Source: Sphingomonas sp. Y57 (GTDB lineage Bacteria > Pseudomonadota > Alphaproteobacteria > Sphingomonadales > Sphingomonadaceae). From it: a stretch of DNA of 45,347 nt. The stretch is taken from NCBI RefSeq assembly GCF_001015195.1, contig NZ_LDES01000052.1:87150-132496 (forward strand), in the 5' to 3' direction. Positions 33,920 to 42,205 of the stretch are shown piece by piece. The notes below the pieces were generated by a model that was given only the letters and a program-made list of their open reading frames with translations, did no database searches and was not told where the DNA came from. Each line of letters begins with the position of its first letter. Position 1 is the first letter of the stretch. The position numbers and the translations under genes were made by a program.

Positions 33920-34627
33920 ATGCCGGGCATCGCCCTATATGAGATCGGGGTGGCGGACGGATCGTCGGCCAGTCCGTTCGTCTGGCGGATCAAGTTCGCG
34001 CTCGCTCGCAAAGGGCTTGCCTATAGGTCCAAGATGCTGAGTTTGACGGACATACCGAAGCTTTTCGGTGGACGCTTTCCGACGGCGCCGATCATCGACT
34101 TCGGCGAGCGGCAAATGAACGAGAGCCTAGCGATCGCCGATCATCTCGATGCGGCCTATCCCGACCGGCCTGCGATCTTCGCCTGTGCGGCTGAACGGAT
34201 GATGATCGGCTTCTTCGACCGGTGGCTGTTGCAGGTGATACTGACCCATGTCCTGCCGATCTACATGCTCGACGCGCATGACGGCTCGTCGCCGAAGGAT
34301 CGGGCCTATTACCGGGAGTCGCGGGAGGCCTTCTACGGCCGGGCGCTGGAAGTGATCGTCGCTGGCCGCGAGGCGCGGCTGCCGGACCTGCGCCGTGCGT
34401 TCGATCCGGTACGCGAGACGATCGCCGGCCAGCCCTTCATCGGCGGGCAGGAACCGAACTTCGCCGATATGTGCCTGCTTGGCCTCTTCATCTTCATCGG
34501 GACGATCGCGACTTTGCCGCCGCTCGCGGGCGACGACGTGCTGGTCGGCTATGTCGAACGCGGCCTGGCCGTTTTCGGGTTGGAGGCGGTTTTCCTTTCT
34601 TTGAACCTCGGCCAGAAGGCAACCTAG
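33920..34627 (+). CDS. LigE-like glutathione transferase (beta-etherase type)
   Basis: A 235-aa GST. Its layout resembles the LigE/LigP stereospecific beta-etherases of sphingomonads: ASPFVWRIKFALARKGLAY near the N-terminus, then RFPTAPIIDFGERQMNESLAIADHLDAAYPDRP, RWLLQVILTHVLPIYMLDAHD, REARLPDLRRAFDPVRETIAGQPFIGGQEPNFADM. LigE enzymes cleave the aryl ether of alpha-keto lignin dimers using glutathione. Here it sits 17 bases after the MFS gene. Whether this protein cleaves an ether, opens an epoxide or dehalogenates is unknown; the similarity is from memory of LigE. Confidence 0.85.
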   Translation: MPGIALYEIGVADGSSASPFVWRIKFALARKGLAYRSKMLSLTDIPKLFGGRFPTAPIIDFGERQMNESLAIADHLDAAYPDRPAIFACAAERMMIGFFDRWLLQVILTHVLPIYMLDAHDGSSPKDRAYYRESREAFYGRALEVIVAGREARLPDLRRAFDPVRETIAGQPFIGGQEPNFADMCLLGLFIFIGTIATLPPLAGDDVLVGYVERGLAVFGLEAVFLSLNLGQKAT

Positions 34628-34663
34628 TCCCGGATGCGCGGGGCGGGAAACGCGGGATGTGCC

Positions 34664-35992
34664 ATGAATCTGTTCACCGAAGATGAGCTGGCCTCCGGCA
34701 CCTCCCCCATTGTCGACGCCCGGCCGCTGGCCGAACGGCTGCGTCCGACATCGATCGAGGAGGTCGTCGGGCAACCGCATCTGACCGGGGCCGACGCTCC
34801 GCTCGCTCGCATGATCGGCGCAGGGCGGCTCGCATCGATCATCTTCTGGGGCCCGCCGGGAACCGGCAAGACGACGCTGTCGCGTCTCCTGGCTGATCTG
34901 GTCGGGATGCGGTTCGTGGCCTTTTCCGGTACCCATGTGACGGTCGCCGAACTCAAGGCCGCCTATGCCGAGGCGCGGCGGCAGCTGGGTCAGGGCAAGC
35001 GTACCGTCCTGTTCCTGGACGAAAGCCACAGGGCAGCCCGGAACATAACCGAGACGCTGTTACCGGTGATGGAAGACGGCACGATCGTCGCCATCCTCGC
35101 CACCACCGAGGCGCCGTCGTTCTCCTTGGCCAAGGGCATCACCTCGCGCGCCCGCGTGCTCACGCTCGAACCGCTCGAGGCCGACGACCTCGCGCAATTG
35201 CTGGCGCGGGCCGAGGAACATGTCGGCGCCCGTCTCGCCCTGACCGAGGAGGCGCGGGTGGCGCTGTTCGCGCAGGCTGGCGGCGACGGCCGCTATTTCC
35301 TCAACATGGTCGAAGATCTGCTGGACGCACCGGCGACGAAACCGCTCACGCCGGACGATCTGCGACGGATATTGTCCCGGCGCATCGCCAATTACGACCG
35401 TCAGGGCGACGGGCATTATGAACTGGCCAGCGCCTTCCAGAAGTCGATCCGGGGAAGCGATCCGGACGCGGCGCTCTATTATGGCGCACGGCTGGTACAG
35501 GCCGGAGAGGATCCGCGCTTCATCCTGCGGCGGTTGCTGGTGATGGCGTCGGAAGAGGTCGCGATGGCCGACCCGACCATATTGGGCCTGGTGACCGCCG
35601 CGCTCGATGCTTTCCAGCATGTCGGCATGCCCGAGGCCAAATATGCGCTGGCGCAGGCGATCGTGGCGGTCGCGACCGCGCCCAAGTCCAATGCGGTCTA
35701 TCTGGCCTGGAAGAGGGCGACGGCACTGGCCGAGGCGACCGCGACCATACGGCCGCCCCGACGCATCCTGAACGCGCCTACCGCGCTGCATCGGTCGCTG
35801 GGTTTCAAGCAGGAGTATGAATATTCCCATGACTGGCCGAACGCCTTCTCGGCGCAGAATTATTGGCCTGACGAGCTGGGCCGCCAGCAATTCTATATGC
35901 CGAACGAGCGAGGCTTCGAGGTGACGATCAAACGGCGGGTCGACCATTGGAACGGCCTGCGCGAGGAGCGTGACAGCAGCGAAGGCGGATGA
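34664..35992 (+). CDS. rarA: RarA/MgsA-like AAA+ ATPase
   Basis: A 442-aa relative of replication-associated recombination protein A. The ATG at 34664 gives MNLFTEDELASG. Walker A GPPGTGKT is at residues 63-70 and Walker B is FLDESH (Asp119-Glu120). The C-terminal tetramerisation part (YEYSHDWPNAFSAQNYWPDELGRQQFYMPNERGFE) is complete. Unlike standard RarA (DEIHRFNKAQQD), the segment after Walker B is DESHRAARNITETL, and the following ATTENPSF-type motif reads ATTEAPSF. It may be a divergent second copy. Its place among catabolic genes is unusual; it may simply be co-transcribed. Confidence 0.85.
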   Translation: MNLFTEDELASGTSPIVDARPLAERLRPTSIEEVVGQPHLTGADAPLARMIGAGRLASIIFWGPPGTGKTTLSRLLADLVGMRFVAFSGTHVTVAELKAAYAEARRQLGQGKRTVLFLDESHRAARNITETLLPVMEDGTIVAILATTEAPSFSLAKGITSRARVLTLEPLEADDLAQLLARAEEHVGARLALTEEARVALFAQAGGDGRYFLNMVEDLLDAPATKPLTPDDLRRILSRRIANYDRQGDGHYELASAFQKSIRGSDPDAALYYGARLVQAGEDPRFILRRLLVMASEEVAMADPTILGLVTAALDAFQHVGMPEAKYALAQAIVAVATAPKSNAVYLAWKRATALAEATATIRPPRRILNAPTALHRSLGFKQEYEYSHDWPNAFSAQNYWPDELGRQQFYMPNERGFEVTIKRRVDHWNGLREERDSSEGG

Positions 35993-36046
35993 TGCTCGGG
36001 CCGTGCGACAGCGCCGGCCCCCCACACAACGAGAAGAGGAGAGGAT

Positions 36047-36907
36047 ATGAAGCTGGCTCGATATGATGCAGGGGCGGGCCCACGCATCGGCATGGTGAAG
36101 GATGAAGGGATCGTCGATCTGGCGGCGGCCGGGGCGCGCTGGACGACGATGATGGAGGTCATCGCGGCCGGCCCGGAGGCACTCGACGCCATCGCGTCGA
36201 TCGCGGCGCGCGCCGATGCGTCGGTCGGGCTGGACGGCGTGCGGCTGCTGGCGCCGATCGAGCGGCCCGGAAAATATCTCGCGATCGGCATGAACTATGC
36301 CCAGCACCGGGAGGAGGCCGACAAGCTGGGCATTGCCCGGACGCAGCACCAGCTCTGGTTCAACAAGCAGACGAGCTGCCTGTCGGGCCCATTCGACCCC
36401 ATCGAACCCGGCGTCACCGAGAAGCTGGATTATGAGGTCGAGCTTGGCGTCGTCATCGGCAAGGCCGCCAAGAGCGTGTCCGAGGCCGAGGCGCCGCGCC
36501 ACATCTTCGGCTATGTGGTCGCAAACGACGTCTCGGCGCGGGACTGGCAAATGCATTCGCCGACCTTCACCATGGGCAAGTCGTTCGACACCCATGGACC
36601 GATCGGCCCCTGGATCGTGACCGCCGACGAGATCGCCGATCCGCATGCGCTGGGCCTGCGTTGCTTCGTGAACGGCGAGAAGCGGCAGGACAGCAACACC
36701 AGTGAGATGGTCGCGAACCTCTGGGCGCAGATCGCCTATATTTCGACTGCCTTCACCCTGGAGCCCGGCGACCTGATCGCGACGGGCACACCGCATGGCG
36801 TCGGCGCGGCGCTGGAACCGCCGATCTTCCTGCAGGCCGGCGATGTCGTGCGCTGCGAGATCGACGGGATCGGCGCTATCGAAAATGTGATCGCCGCGCG
36901 GCGCTGA
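36047..36907 (+). CDS. Fumarylacetoacetate hydrolase-family protein
   Basis: A 286-aa metal-dependent hydrolase, hydratase or decarboxylase of the FAH superfamily, which acts on 2-oxo or acylpyruvate-type ring-cleavage products. Conserved features are YLAIGMNYAQHREEADK, the metal-binding acidic residues in LDYEVELGVVIG (E-x-E), VANDVSARDWQ (Asp), KSFDTHGPIGPWIVT and the C-terminal LIATGTPHGVG. A strong AGGAGAGG box precedes the ATG. It ends the plus-strand block and is followed by the hairpin at 36922. With the aldolase fragment at 45220 it hints at meta-cleavage style lower-pathway chemistry. Confidence 0.93.
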   Translation: MKLARYDAGAGPRIGMVKDEGIVDLAAAGARWTTMMEVIAAGPEALDAIASIAARADASVGLDGVRLLAPIERPGKYLAIGMNYAQHREEADKLGIARTQHQLWFNKQTSCLSGPFDPIEPGVTEKLDYEVELGVVIGKAAKSVSEAEAPRHIFGYVVANDVSARDWQMHSPTFTMGKSFDTHGPIGPWIVTADEIADPHALGLRCFVNGEKRQDSNTSEMVANLWAQIAYISTAFTLEPGDLIATGTPHGVGAALEPPIFLQAGDVVRCEIDGIGAIENVIAARR

Positions 36908-36921
36908 ACGGAAATGGCAAA

Positions 36922-36948
36922 CCGCGGAGACGCCACTCGTCTCCGCGG
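36922..36948. terminator. Bidirectional hairpin between convergent genes
   Basis: CCGCGGAGACG (36922-36932) pairs perfectly with CGTCTCCGCGG (36938-36948) over a 5-base loop. It lies between the FAH-family gene (plus) and the amidase gene (minus). AAA before and CTT after give only short U-tracts, but the position and the perfect 11-bp stem fit a shared terminator. Confidence 0.75.
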
Positions 36949-36967
36949 CTTCCCCTGTGGCGGCGAC

Positions 36968-38377
36968 TTAGAAGCGTGGATCGATAGGCGTGGCGACTCC
37001 CGCGGCGGCCTCGATGACGGCGGCCGCATCGAGGCAGAGATCCTCGCGGAAACGCCGGCCGCCGACGAGCACGCCGATCGGCAGGCCGGTCGCCGGATCA
37101 AGTCGGCCGGGCACGCAGACCGATGGCAGCCCGAGGAGGTTTGCGGGTGTGACCGGACAGATGATCTCCAGTAGCCCCGCGAGACTCCCGGCGTCGAGGT
37201 CATAATCATGGCCCGGCGTCACCCTGGTCCAGGTCGGCCCGAGGATGAGCGGATGATCCTCCTGGAACGCGGCCCATTCCATCGCGATGCTGTGGCGGCG
37301 GATGAAGGCCGCCGACATTTCGAAGGAGTCGGCGAAAGGCGGGATGCCGTCGAGGTAGAAGTTGAAGTAGCGCAGCGTAGCGGGGCTGAGCAGCGGCAAT
37401 ACGCCATCGGCGCCGAAGCGCTGGTCGCCGACGATGATCTGCCCCCAGGCCTCGATAGCCTCCTCATAGCGCGGCGGACAGGCTTCGACGACGTCATAAC
37501 CGGCGTTGGACAGCGCATCGGCCGCGCCGCGTACGGCATCGGCAACGGCGGCCTCCAGTGGCGAGCCGGGCAGGGCGGTCATGACCGCGACGCGGATCGG
37601 CCACCCGATCGGCTTGCCGGCGAGCGGGGCGTCAATCGACCAGGGATCCCTGGGATGTGCGCCGATAATCGCCTCGAGCACGAGGCGGACGTCGCCGACG
37701 GTCCGCGCCATCGGGCCCTGGACGTTCATCAGCTGATTGGAGATGTGCTGGTCCGGTCCCGGAACCTGCTGCGCCACTGGCACGCGACCGGCGGACGGCC
37801 GGATGCTGACGATACCGCAGGCGTTCGCCGGGTTGCGCAGCGAGCCACCAAGGTCCGACCCAAGGCCGATCGGCGTCATGCCGGAAACGAGCGCTGCGGC
37901 ATCGCCGCCGCTCGATCCGCCCGCCGTCCGGTCCTGATCCCAGGGGTTGCGGGTTATGCCGTAGAGCGAGCTGTCGGTTGATGGCCGCATCGCGAAGTCG
38001 GGCAGGTTGGTGCGCCCGATCGGGATGGCGCCGGCCGTGCGCATCTTCTCCACCACCGGCGCGTCGACCGGCGATACGGCTTCCGCCAACAGTTCGGTAC
38101 CCCAGCTCGTCGGCAGGCCGGCGACGTCGATACAGTCCTTGATGGTGAAGGGCACGCCATGCAGCGGGCCGAGCGGTGCGCCCTCCCACCGTTTGCGATC
38201 GGCGTCGGCCGCGGCTTTCAGCGCCTCGTCGCGCAGAACGCGGATCACCGCGTTGATCCGCGGGTTGACCGCTTCGATCCGGTCGAGATGGGCTTCGACG
38301 AGCTCGCGCGAGGTGACCTCCCCGGCGGCCACCTGCCGGGCCATCTCGCTGGCCGAAAGGCGCCAAACTTCGCTCAT
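36968..38377 (-). CDS. Amidase-signature family amidohydrolase
   Basis: A 469-aa amidase hydrolysing an amide or ester bond. The Ser-cisSer-Lys triad is visible: Lys80 (GVPFTIKDCID), Ser155 (TAGGSSGGDAAA) and nucleophile Ser179 (LGSDLGGSLRNPA). The ATG at 38377 follows GGAGC and begins one base after the stop of the aldolase gene, so the two form an operon. Members related to this one hydrolyse aryl or acyl amides in catabolic clusters; I see no tRNA-amidotransferase partners. Confidence 0.93.
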   Translation of the reverse strand: MSEVWRLSASEMARQVAAGEVTSRELVEAHLDRIEAVNPRINAVIRVLRDEALKAAADADRKRWEGAPLGPLHGVPFTIKDCIDVAGLPTSWGTELLAEAVSPVDAPVVEKMRTAGAIPIGRTNLPDFAMRPSTDSSLYGITRNPWDQDRTAGGSSGGDAAALVSGMTPIGLGSDLGGSLRNPANACGIVSIRPSAGRVPVAQQVPGPDQHISNQLMNVQGPMARTVGDVRLVLEAIIGAHPRDPWSIDAPLAGKPIGWPIRVAVMTALPGSPLEAAVADAVRGAADALSNAGYDVVEACPPRYEEAIEAWGQIIVGDQRFGADGVLPLLSPATLRYFNFYLDGIPPFADSFEMSAAFIRRHSIAMEWAAFQEDHPLILGPTWTRVTPGHDYDLDAGSLAGLLEIICPVTPANLLGLPSVCVPGRLDPATGLPIGVLVGGRRFREDLCLDAAAVIEAAAGVATPIDPRF

Positions 38378-38378
38378 A

Positions 38379-39155
38379 TCATTGCTCCCTGATGCTGGCG
38401 CTATAGTCCCTCGCGAGATCGACATCGACCGCTTCGAAGCCCGCGGGGCTTGCGTCGTCGATACCCCGATCGAGCCCTAGCCGTTTGAGGCGGCGCAGAT
38501 AATAGGCCCAGGCAGCCTCATAATAGATGCTGGATCCCATGACCTGCTTGACGTCGGCCAGTTCTGCAGCAGGCATCGCCTGTACCTCGCCGGCGGCCAT
38601 CGCCTTGAGCTGGGCGCCGCATACATTGTCCAGCTCGATTGTCGAGACGACCGCGTCGGCCAGGCAACTGCCGGTGACGAGGACACCGTGATGCTTGAGC
38701 AGCAGGGCCTTCATCGAGCCGAGCGCGTCGGCGATCGATGCGCTCTGGCCATGGAGGAGGGGACTTTCATAGACCTCGGCGAGGGCGATCTCTTCGTGCC
38801 AGCGCGCGGCGTGCTGGTCGAAGGGAACGACCGTTGCGCCGATCGCGCCGAGTGCGACGCCGTTGGCGCCGTGGTGATGGATGATCGCCTGCACGTCCGG
38901 CCGCGCCGCATAGATCTTCCCGTGGATCGAGAGGCTGGGGTTGACCCGACCCTGGCCGCCGACCGGCTTCAGGTCGAAACCGACCTCGACGAGGTCGGCC
39001 GTCCGTACCTCCTCGACGCTCTGGCCGAGCTGATAGGTCCAAAAGGTCGAGCCGCCGGCGCCGCGCATCGTCAGATGCGCGAGGACGCCGACTCCGATCT
39101 TGAAGGAACCCAGGATTCGATAGGCCAGGGCCAGGTCACGAACGGGATCGGTCAT
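38379..39155 (-). CDS. Class II aldolase/adducin-family protein
   Basis: A 258-aa zinc-type aldolase-fold protein starting MTDPVRDLALAYRILGSFKIGVGVLAHLTMRG. Metal-binding histidines appear in DVQAIIHHHGANG and ALLLKHHGVLVTG. Family reactions include retro-aldol cleavage of hydroxy-keto acids, decarboxylation and epimerisation. An in-frame ATG at 39188 would add 11 residues, but the operator-like site at 39205 crowds it, so I prefer 39155. It is first in the operon with the amidase and divergent from the regulator gene. Confidence 0.85.
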   Translation of the reverse strand: MTDPVRDLALAYRILGSFKIGVGVLAHLTMRGAGGSTFWTYQLGQSVEEVRTADLVEVGFDLKPVGGQGRVNPSLSIHGKIYAARPDVQAIIHHHGANGVALGAIGATVVPFDQHAARWHEEIALAEVYESPLLHGQSASIADALGSMKALLLKHHGVLVTGSCLADAVVSTIELDNVCGAQLKAMAAGEVQAMPAAELADVKQVMGSSIYYEAAWAYYLRRLKRLGLDRGIDDASPAGFEAVDVDLARDYSASIREQ

Positions 39156-39204
39156 TCTTGCAGCCTTTGCGGATTCGTGGCGCCGCATAGGCGGCATGTG
39201 GTAA

Positions 39205-39221
39205 AACATATCTGATATCTT
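39205..39221. promoter_or_regulatory. GntR/FCD operator-like site e
   Basis: AACATATCTGATATCTT lies 50 bases upstream of the class II aldolase ATG and 228 bases upstream of the GntR regulator ATG. A T-run follows. It is the copy closest to the regulator gene and would allow both autoregulation and control of the aldolase-amidase operon. Confidence 0.7.
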
Positions 39222-39448
39222 TTTTTTAAAGGCAAGCAGGCAAGGTTCAGGAATTAAGAAAATATGGAGAAACTTTCGAGAATGGTCCCTTGTTGTGGTC
39301 CGAGGTCGCTTATAAAGGTGTCCGACATATGTGGGGCCTGTCGACAGGTCGGTGCCTTGAGAGGCGCCATGCGATGGTGATGCGCGGCCGATCCCGACGA
39401 TCGGCCGTGGCGTTGCGGATTGTGGTGCGGAACGGTAGGAGTTGCAGG
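39222..39448. other. Leader region of the GntR gene
   Basis: Intergenic DNA containing an ACATATGT half-palindrome (39325-39332) and a perfect 12-base palindrome CCTGTCGACAGG (39337-39348). No gene is evident. These may be extra regulator sites for the plus-strand promoter. Confidence 0.35.
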
Positions 39449-40336
39449 ATGAATAACCCCATCGACACCGAGGCCGGCCGGCGTAGCGTGCGCAAGCGTG
39501 CCGGGGATGGCGGTGCTCCGCGGGGCCGCAGGCCGGCGAAGTCTGCCGGTTCGCCGAAGGCGACCACCGCCGGTGGCGGCGAGCAGGGTGCCGGCGGCTC
39601 GCTGGTCCAGCAAGCGATCCGCGCGGTCGGCAATTATATGCGGGACAATGGCCTGCGCCCGGGCGACACGCTGCCTGGCGAGAAATATTTCGGCGACGAG
39701 CTGGGTGTGAGCCGGGCCGTCATGCGTGAGGCATTCGGCGCGCTCGGCGCGCTCCAGATCATCGACGTCGCCCGTGGCCGCAAGCCGAAGGTGCGTCGTG
39801 TCGACGGTTCGCTGTTCGCGACCTCCATCGTCCATGGGTTCAACACGTCGCAGATATCGATCCTGGACGTATGGGAGGTCCGCAAGACGGTCGAGCTGCG
39901 CGCCACCGAAATGGCGGCGACGGCGCGCACCGACGAGGAGCTTAAGGAAATCCAGGGCATCGTCGACGCGATCGCCACGTACATGGACGACCCCGATCGG
40001 GTCTCCCAATATAACGCGGAATTCCATTACGCTATCGCGCGGGCCAGCCATAACGTGCTGTTCGCCCAGATCCTGGCTTCTTTCGCGCCGATCACGCGCA
40101 TCGCCACGCGCGCGGCCTGGAAGGCCTGCACCACCAAGGCGATGAAGCAGGCCCAGGTTACCCGGCACAAGGCGATCGTTCGCGCGATCGCGCGGAAAGA
40201 CCCCCAGGCGGCCACGGATGCGATGCGGCAATTGTTCGACGATGCGATCCGCGAGAATTGGAGCCGGCTCGCCGCGCATCGCTTCTCGTTCGATCCATTC
40301 TTCGACGAACAGGGGCAGCGCCCCGCCCTTATGTGA
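39449..40336 (+). CDS. GntR-family transcriptional regulator, FCD (FadR) subfamily
   Basis: A 295-aa regulator. The ATG at 39449 has GGTAGGAG 7 bases upstream and starts MNNPIDTEAGRR. A basic, disordered 45-residue extension (RKRAGDGGAPRGRRPAK) comes before the winged helix, whose recognition part reads LRPGDTLPGEKYFGDELGVSRAVMREAFGALGALQII. The all-helical FCD ligand domain follows, with EVRKTVELRATEMAA and metal/ligand histidines in AEFHYAIARASHN and TRHKAIVRAIARKD. FCD regulators bind small organic acids and short palindromes. The palindrome next to its gene and before six units of this cluster is the likely operator. Confidence 0.92.
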   Translation: MNNPIDTEAGRRSVRKRAGDGGAPRGRRPAKSAGSPKATTAGGGEQGAGGSLVQQAIRAVGNYMRDNGLRPGDTLPGEKYFGDELGVSRAVMREAFGALGALQIIDVARGRKPKVRRVDGSLFATSIVHGFNTSQISILDVWEVRKTVELRATEMAATARTDEELKEIQGIVDAIATYMDDPDRVSQYNAEFHYAIARASHNVLFAQILASFAPITRIATRAAWKACTTKAMKQAQVTRHKAIVRAIARKDPQAATDAMRQLFDDAIRENWSRLAAHRFSFDPFFDEQGQRPALM

Positions 40337-40367
40337 TCGAGGGCGAGGCCGGCGAGGCAAGAGAGAT

Positions 40368-41000
40368 TCAACCCATCATCGCCGTATAGCTGGCGATATC
40401 CTCGTCGATCACCTGGCGCAGCTTCGGCGTGTTCATGAGGCGATCCTTTACCGCATCGAGCTGCGGCGTAGGCGAAAGATCCTTGCCGGCTGGCGCCATG
40501 ATCTTCCACAGGGCGAGAACGCCGACATAATAGTCGAGAACGGTCAGCGGCCCGCCGATATCGCGCAGGCCGATGCGGCGCTCCAGTTCGGCATAGGCAG
40601 CGTCGAGGCGAATGCGCGCCTGGGCGCCGACTTCGGCTGCGGCTGCGTCGCCGGGCGCATAGCGGTTGGGGCGGTTAATCATTTTCCAGCAGGACTGAAC
40701 CTCGACTGCCGCGACGATCATGGTCGAGAGTTCCTTCGCCCGCTCGGCCGGGGAGAGATCGGTCCGGCCATGGTTGCCATGATCGGCGGCGAAGCTGAGG
40801 ATCGCGACAGTCTGGGTGATGATCGTGCCATCGGCGTCCAGTGTCGGCACCTCGCCCAGCGGGTTGATCGACAGGAACGGCTCCCGCTTGGTCTCGCCCG
40901 ACAGGGAGTTCACGATGACGACCTCATGATCGATGTCGGCTGCGGTGAGGGCGAGGCGGCATGCCAGGGCGATGCTCATCGGCGAATGATAGAGGCGCAT
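40368..41000 (-). CDS. Glutathione transferase
   Basis: A 210-aa GST starting MRLYHSPMSIALACRLALTAADIDHEVVIVNSLSGETK. INPLGEVPTLDADGTIITQTVAILSF provides the usual cis-Pro and glutathione-contact segment. The helical domain ends with VLDYYVGVLALWKIMAP. It looks beta-class-like (Ser/Cys region at SPMSIALACR). It is a third GST of the window, distinct from the Nu-class and LigE-like ones. AGGAAGGG precedes the ATG. An excellent operator palindrome lies 40 bases upstream. It converges on the GntR gene with a 31-base gap and no visible terminator. Confidence 0.9.
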   Translation of the reverse strand: MRLYHSPMSIALACRLALTAADIDHEVVIVNSLSGETKREPFLSINPLGEVPTLDADGTIITQTVAILSFAADHGNHGRTDLSPAERAKELSTMIVAAVEVQSCWKMINRPNRYAPGDAAAAEVGAQARIRLDAAYAELERRIGLRDIGGPLTVLDYYVGVLALWKIMAPAGKDLSPTPQLDAVKDRLMNTPKLRQVIDEDIASYTAMMG

Positions 41001-41039
41001 TTGGTTCGATTCCCTTCCTGATTTTGCCGGAGTTGCTCA

Positions 41040-41056
41040 CACATATCTGATATGTT
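41040..41056. promoter_or_regulatory. GntR/FCD operator-like site f, best palindrome
   Basis: The core ACATATC-T-GATATGT (41041-41055) has perfect 7-base arms. It lies 40 bases upstream of the GST ATG and is the most symmetric copy in the window, so it defines the likely true half-site ACATATC. Confidence 0.75.
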
Positions 41057-41162
41057 GGCAATGTAGAATATGTCGGGCTCGGTCCAGGTCAGCCAGTATA
41101 ACCCCTAAAACCACTGGATTTCTTAGCCTTTTTAAGAAGGTCGATAGGTTCTGGTACGGCTT

Positions 41163-41179
41163 AACATATCAGATAAGTA
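41163..41179. promoter_or_regulatory. GntR/FCD operator-like site g
   Basis: AACATATCAGATAAGTA is the same palindrome with one mismatch in the right arm. It lies 77 bases upstream of the methyltransferase-like gene and 123 bases from site f, so the divergent GST and methyltransferase genes each have a site. Confidence 0.65.
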
Positions 41180-41255
41180 CTGGACATGGCGGGCCGGCGG
41201 TCGCATAGTCGCCGACAACGCGGCACCGGCGTGTCCGCGATCTGTCAGGAGGAAC

Positions 41256-42104
41256 ATGATGTCGACGACCGAAGCCGTTGCCCCCGTGTGGGATTTTGTA
41301 GGGCATTATGTCGGGCGCTTTTCGGTCGCGCCCGATTTCGGCGCCCTCGGTCAATATGAGTTCATCGGCGAGGCGCTGATGCCGATCGCGCAGATGATCG
41401 TCGACACCGCCGCCATCAAGCCGGGCGAGGCCGTGCTCGATGTCGGCGCGCGCAACAATGCGGCGCTGCTGGCGGCGCAGGCGGGCGCGAAGGTCACCGC
41501 GATCGAGATCTCGCCTCGATTGCTGGACGTCGCACGCAACAAGCTGAAGGACTTCCCCGAGACCCGCTTCGAACTGGCCGACGTCGCCAGGCTTCCCTTT
41601 CCGGATGCCAGCTTCGATGCGGTGATCGACGCAGTCAGCCTTATGTTCGGCGCCGATCGTGAGGCGGCGGTCGCCGAGATGGCCCGGGTACTGAAGCCGG
41701 GCGGACGCATCGTGTGGACGGGCTGGTTCGGCGGCGACGCGATTTCCGACATCGCGAAGATCCAGATCAACGATACCGCGGCCGTCGTCGGCCAGGCGCC
41801 CTTTCCCTATAGTTATTGGGGCAATGAGGATGAGATGCGCGAACTGTTCGGCGCGCAGGGCTTCGACATCGTCATGACGAAGCATCCGATGGTCAACACC
41901 GGCCCGGCGCCGCGCACCTTCCTGGAAGGGCTTGATCAGGTCCATCCGGTATCGCGCGGCTGCAGCCTGGCGCTGGAAAAGGTGGGGGAGTTCGAGCGCA
42001 CGATGACGCGGATGGTCGAGGCGATCGAGCGCCGCAACGAGGATAGCGAGGGTACGAAGATCAGCCGCCACTATGTGGTCGGCGTGGCTACCCGGAAAGC
42101 CTGA
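41256..42104 (+). CDS. Class I SAM-dependent methyltransferase-like protein with altered motif I
   Basis: A 282-aa protein with the methyltransferase_11 layout: AVLDVGARNNAALLAAQAGAK (residues 60-79), acidic strand end VTAIEIS, FELADVARLPFPDASFDAVID, and LKPGGRIVWTGWFGG. In normal enzymes the first motif is GxGxG (VGCGTG); here it reads VGARNN, so the glycine-rich SAM loop is broken. The protein may bind SAM differently, or have another role. It stands alone on the plus strand with an operator-like site upstream and a hairpin downstream. Confidence 0.82.
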   Translation: MMSTTEAVAPVWDFVGHYVGRFSVAPDFGALGQYEFIGEALMPIAQMIVDTAAIKPGEAVLDVGARNNAALLAAQAGAKVTAIEISPRLLDVARNKLKDFPETRFELADVARLPFPDASFDAVIDAVSLMFGADREAAVAEMARVLKPGGRIVWTGWFGGDAISDIAKIQINDTAAVVGQAPFPYSYWGNEDEMRELFGAQGFDIVMTKHPMVNTGPAPRTFLEGLDQVHPVSRGCSLALEKVGEFERTMTRMVEAIERRNEDSEGTKISRHYVVGVATRKA

Positions 42105-42126
42105 TCTGCTTGAGACCATCGTTGCG

Positions 42127-42155
42127 GGGCGGGCGCGTCAGGGGCGCGTCCGCCC
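42127..42155 (+). terminator. Candidate terminator after the methyltransferase-like gene
   Basis: GGGCGGGCGCG (42127-42137) pairs with CGCGTCCGCCC (42145-42155) with one G-U pair and a 7-base loop, followed by GTTCTCAT. It lies between convergent genes, so it may serve both. Confidence 0.6.
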
Positions 42156-42205
42156 GTTCTCATCGAAGGCGCAGGCGTCTTTCGTGCCTTCGGCAGAAGT
42201 AAGCC

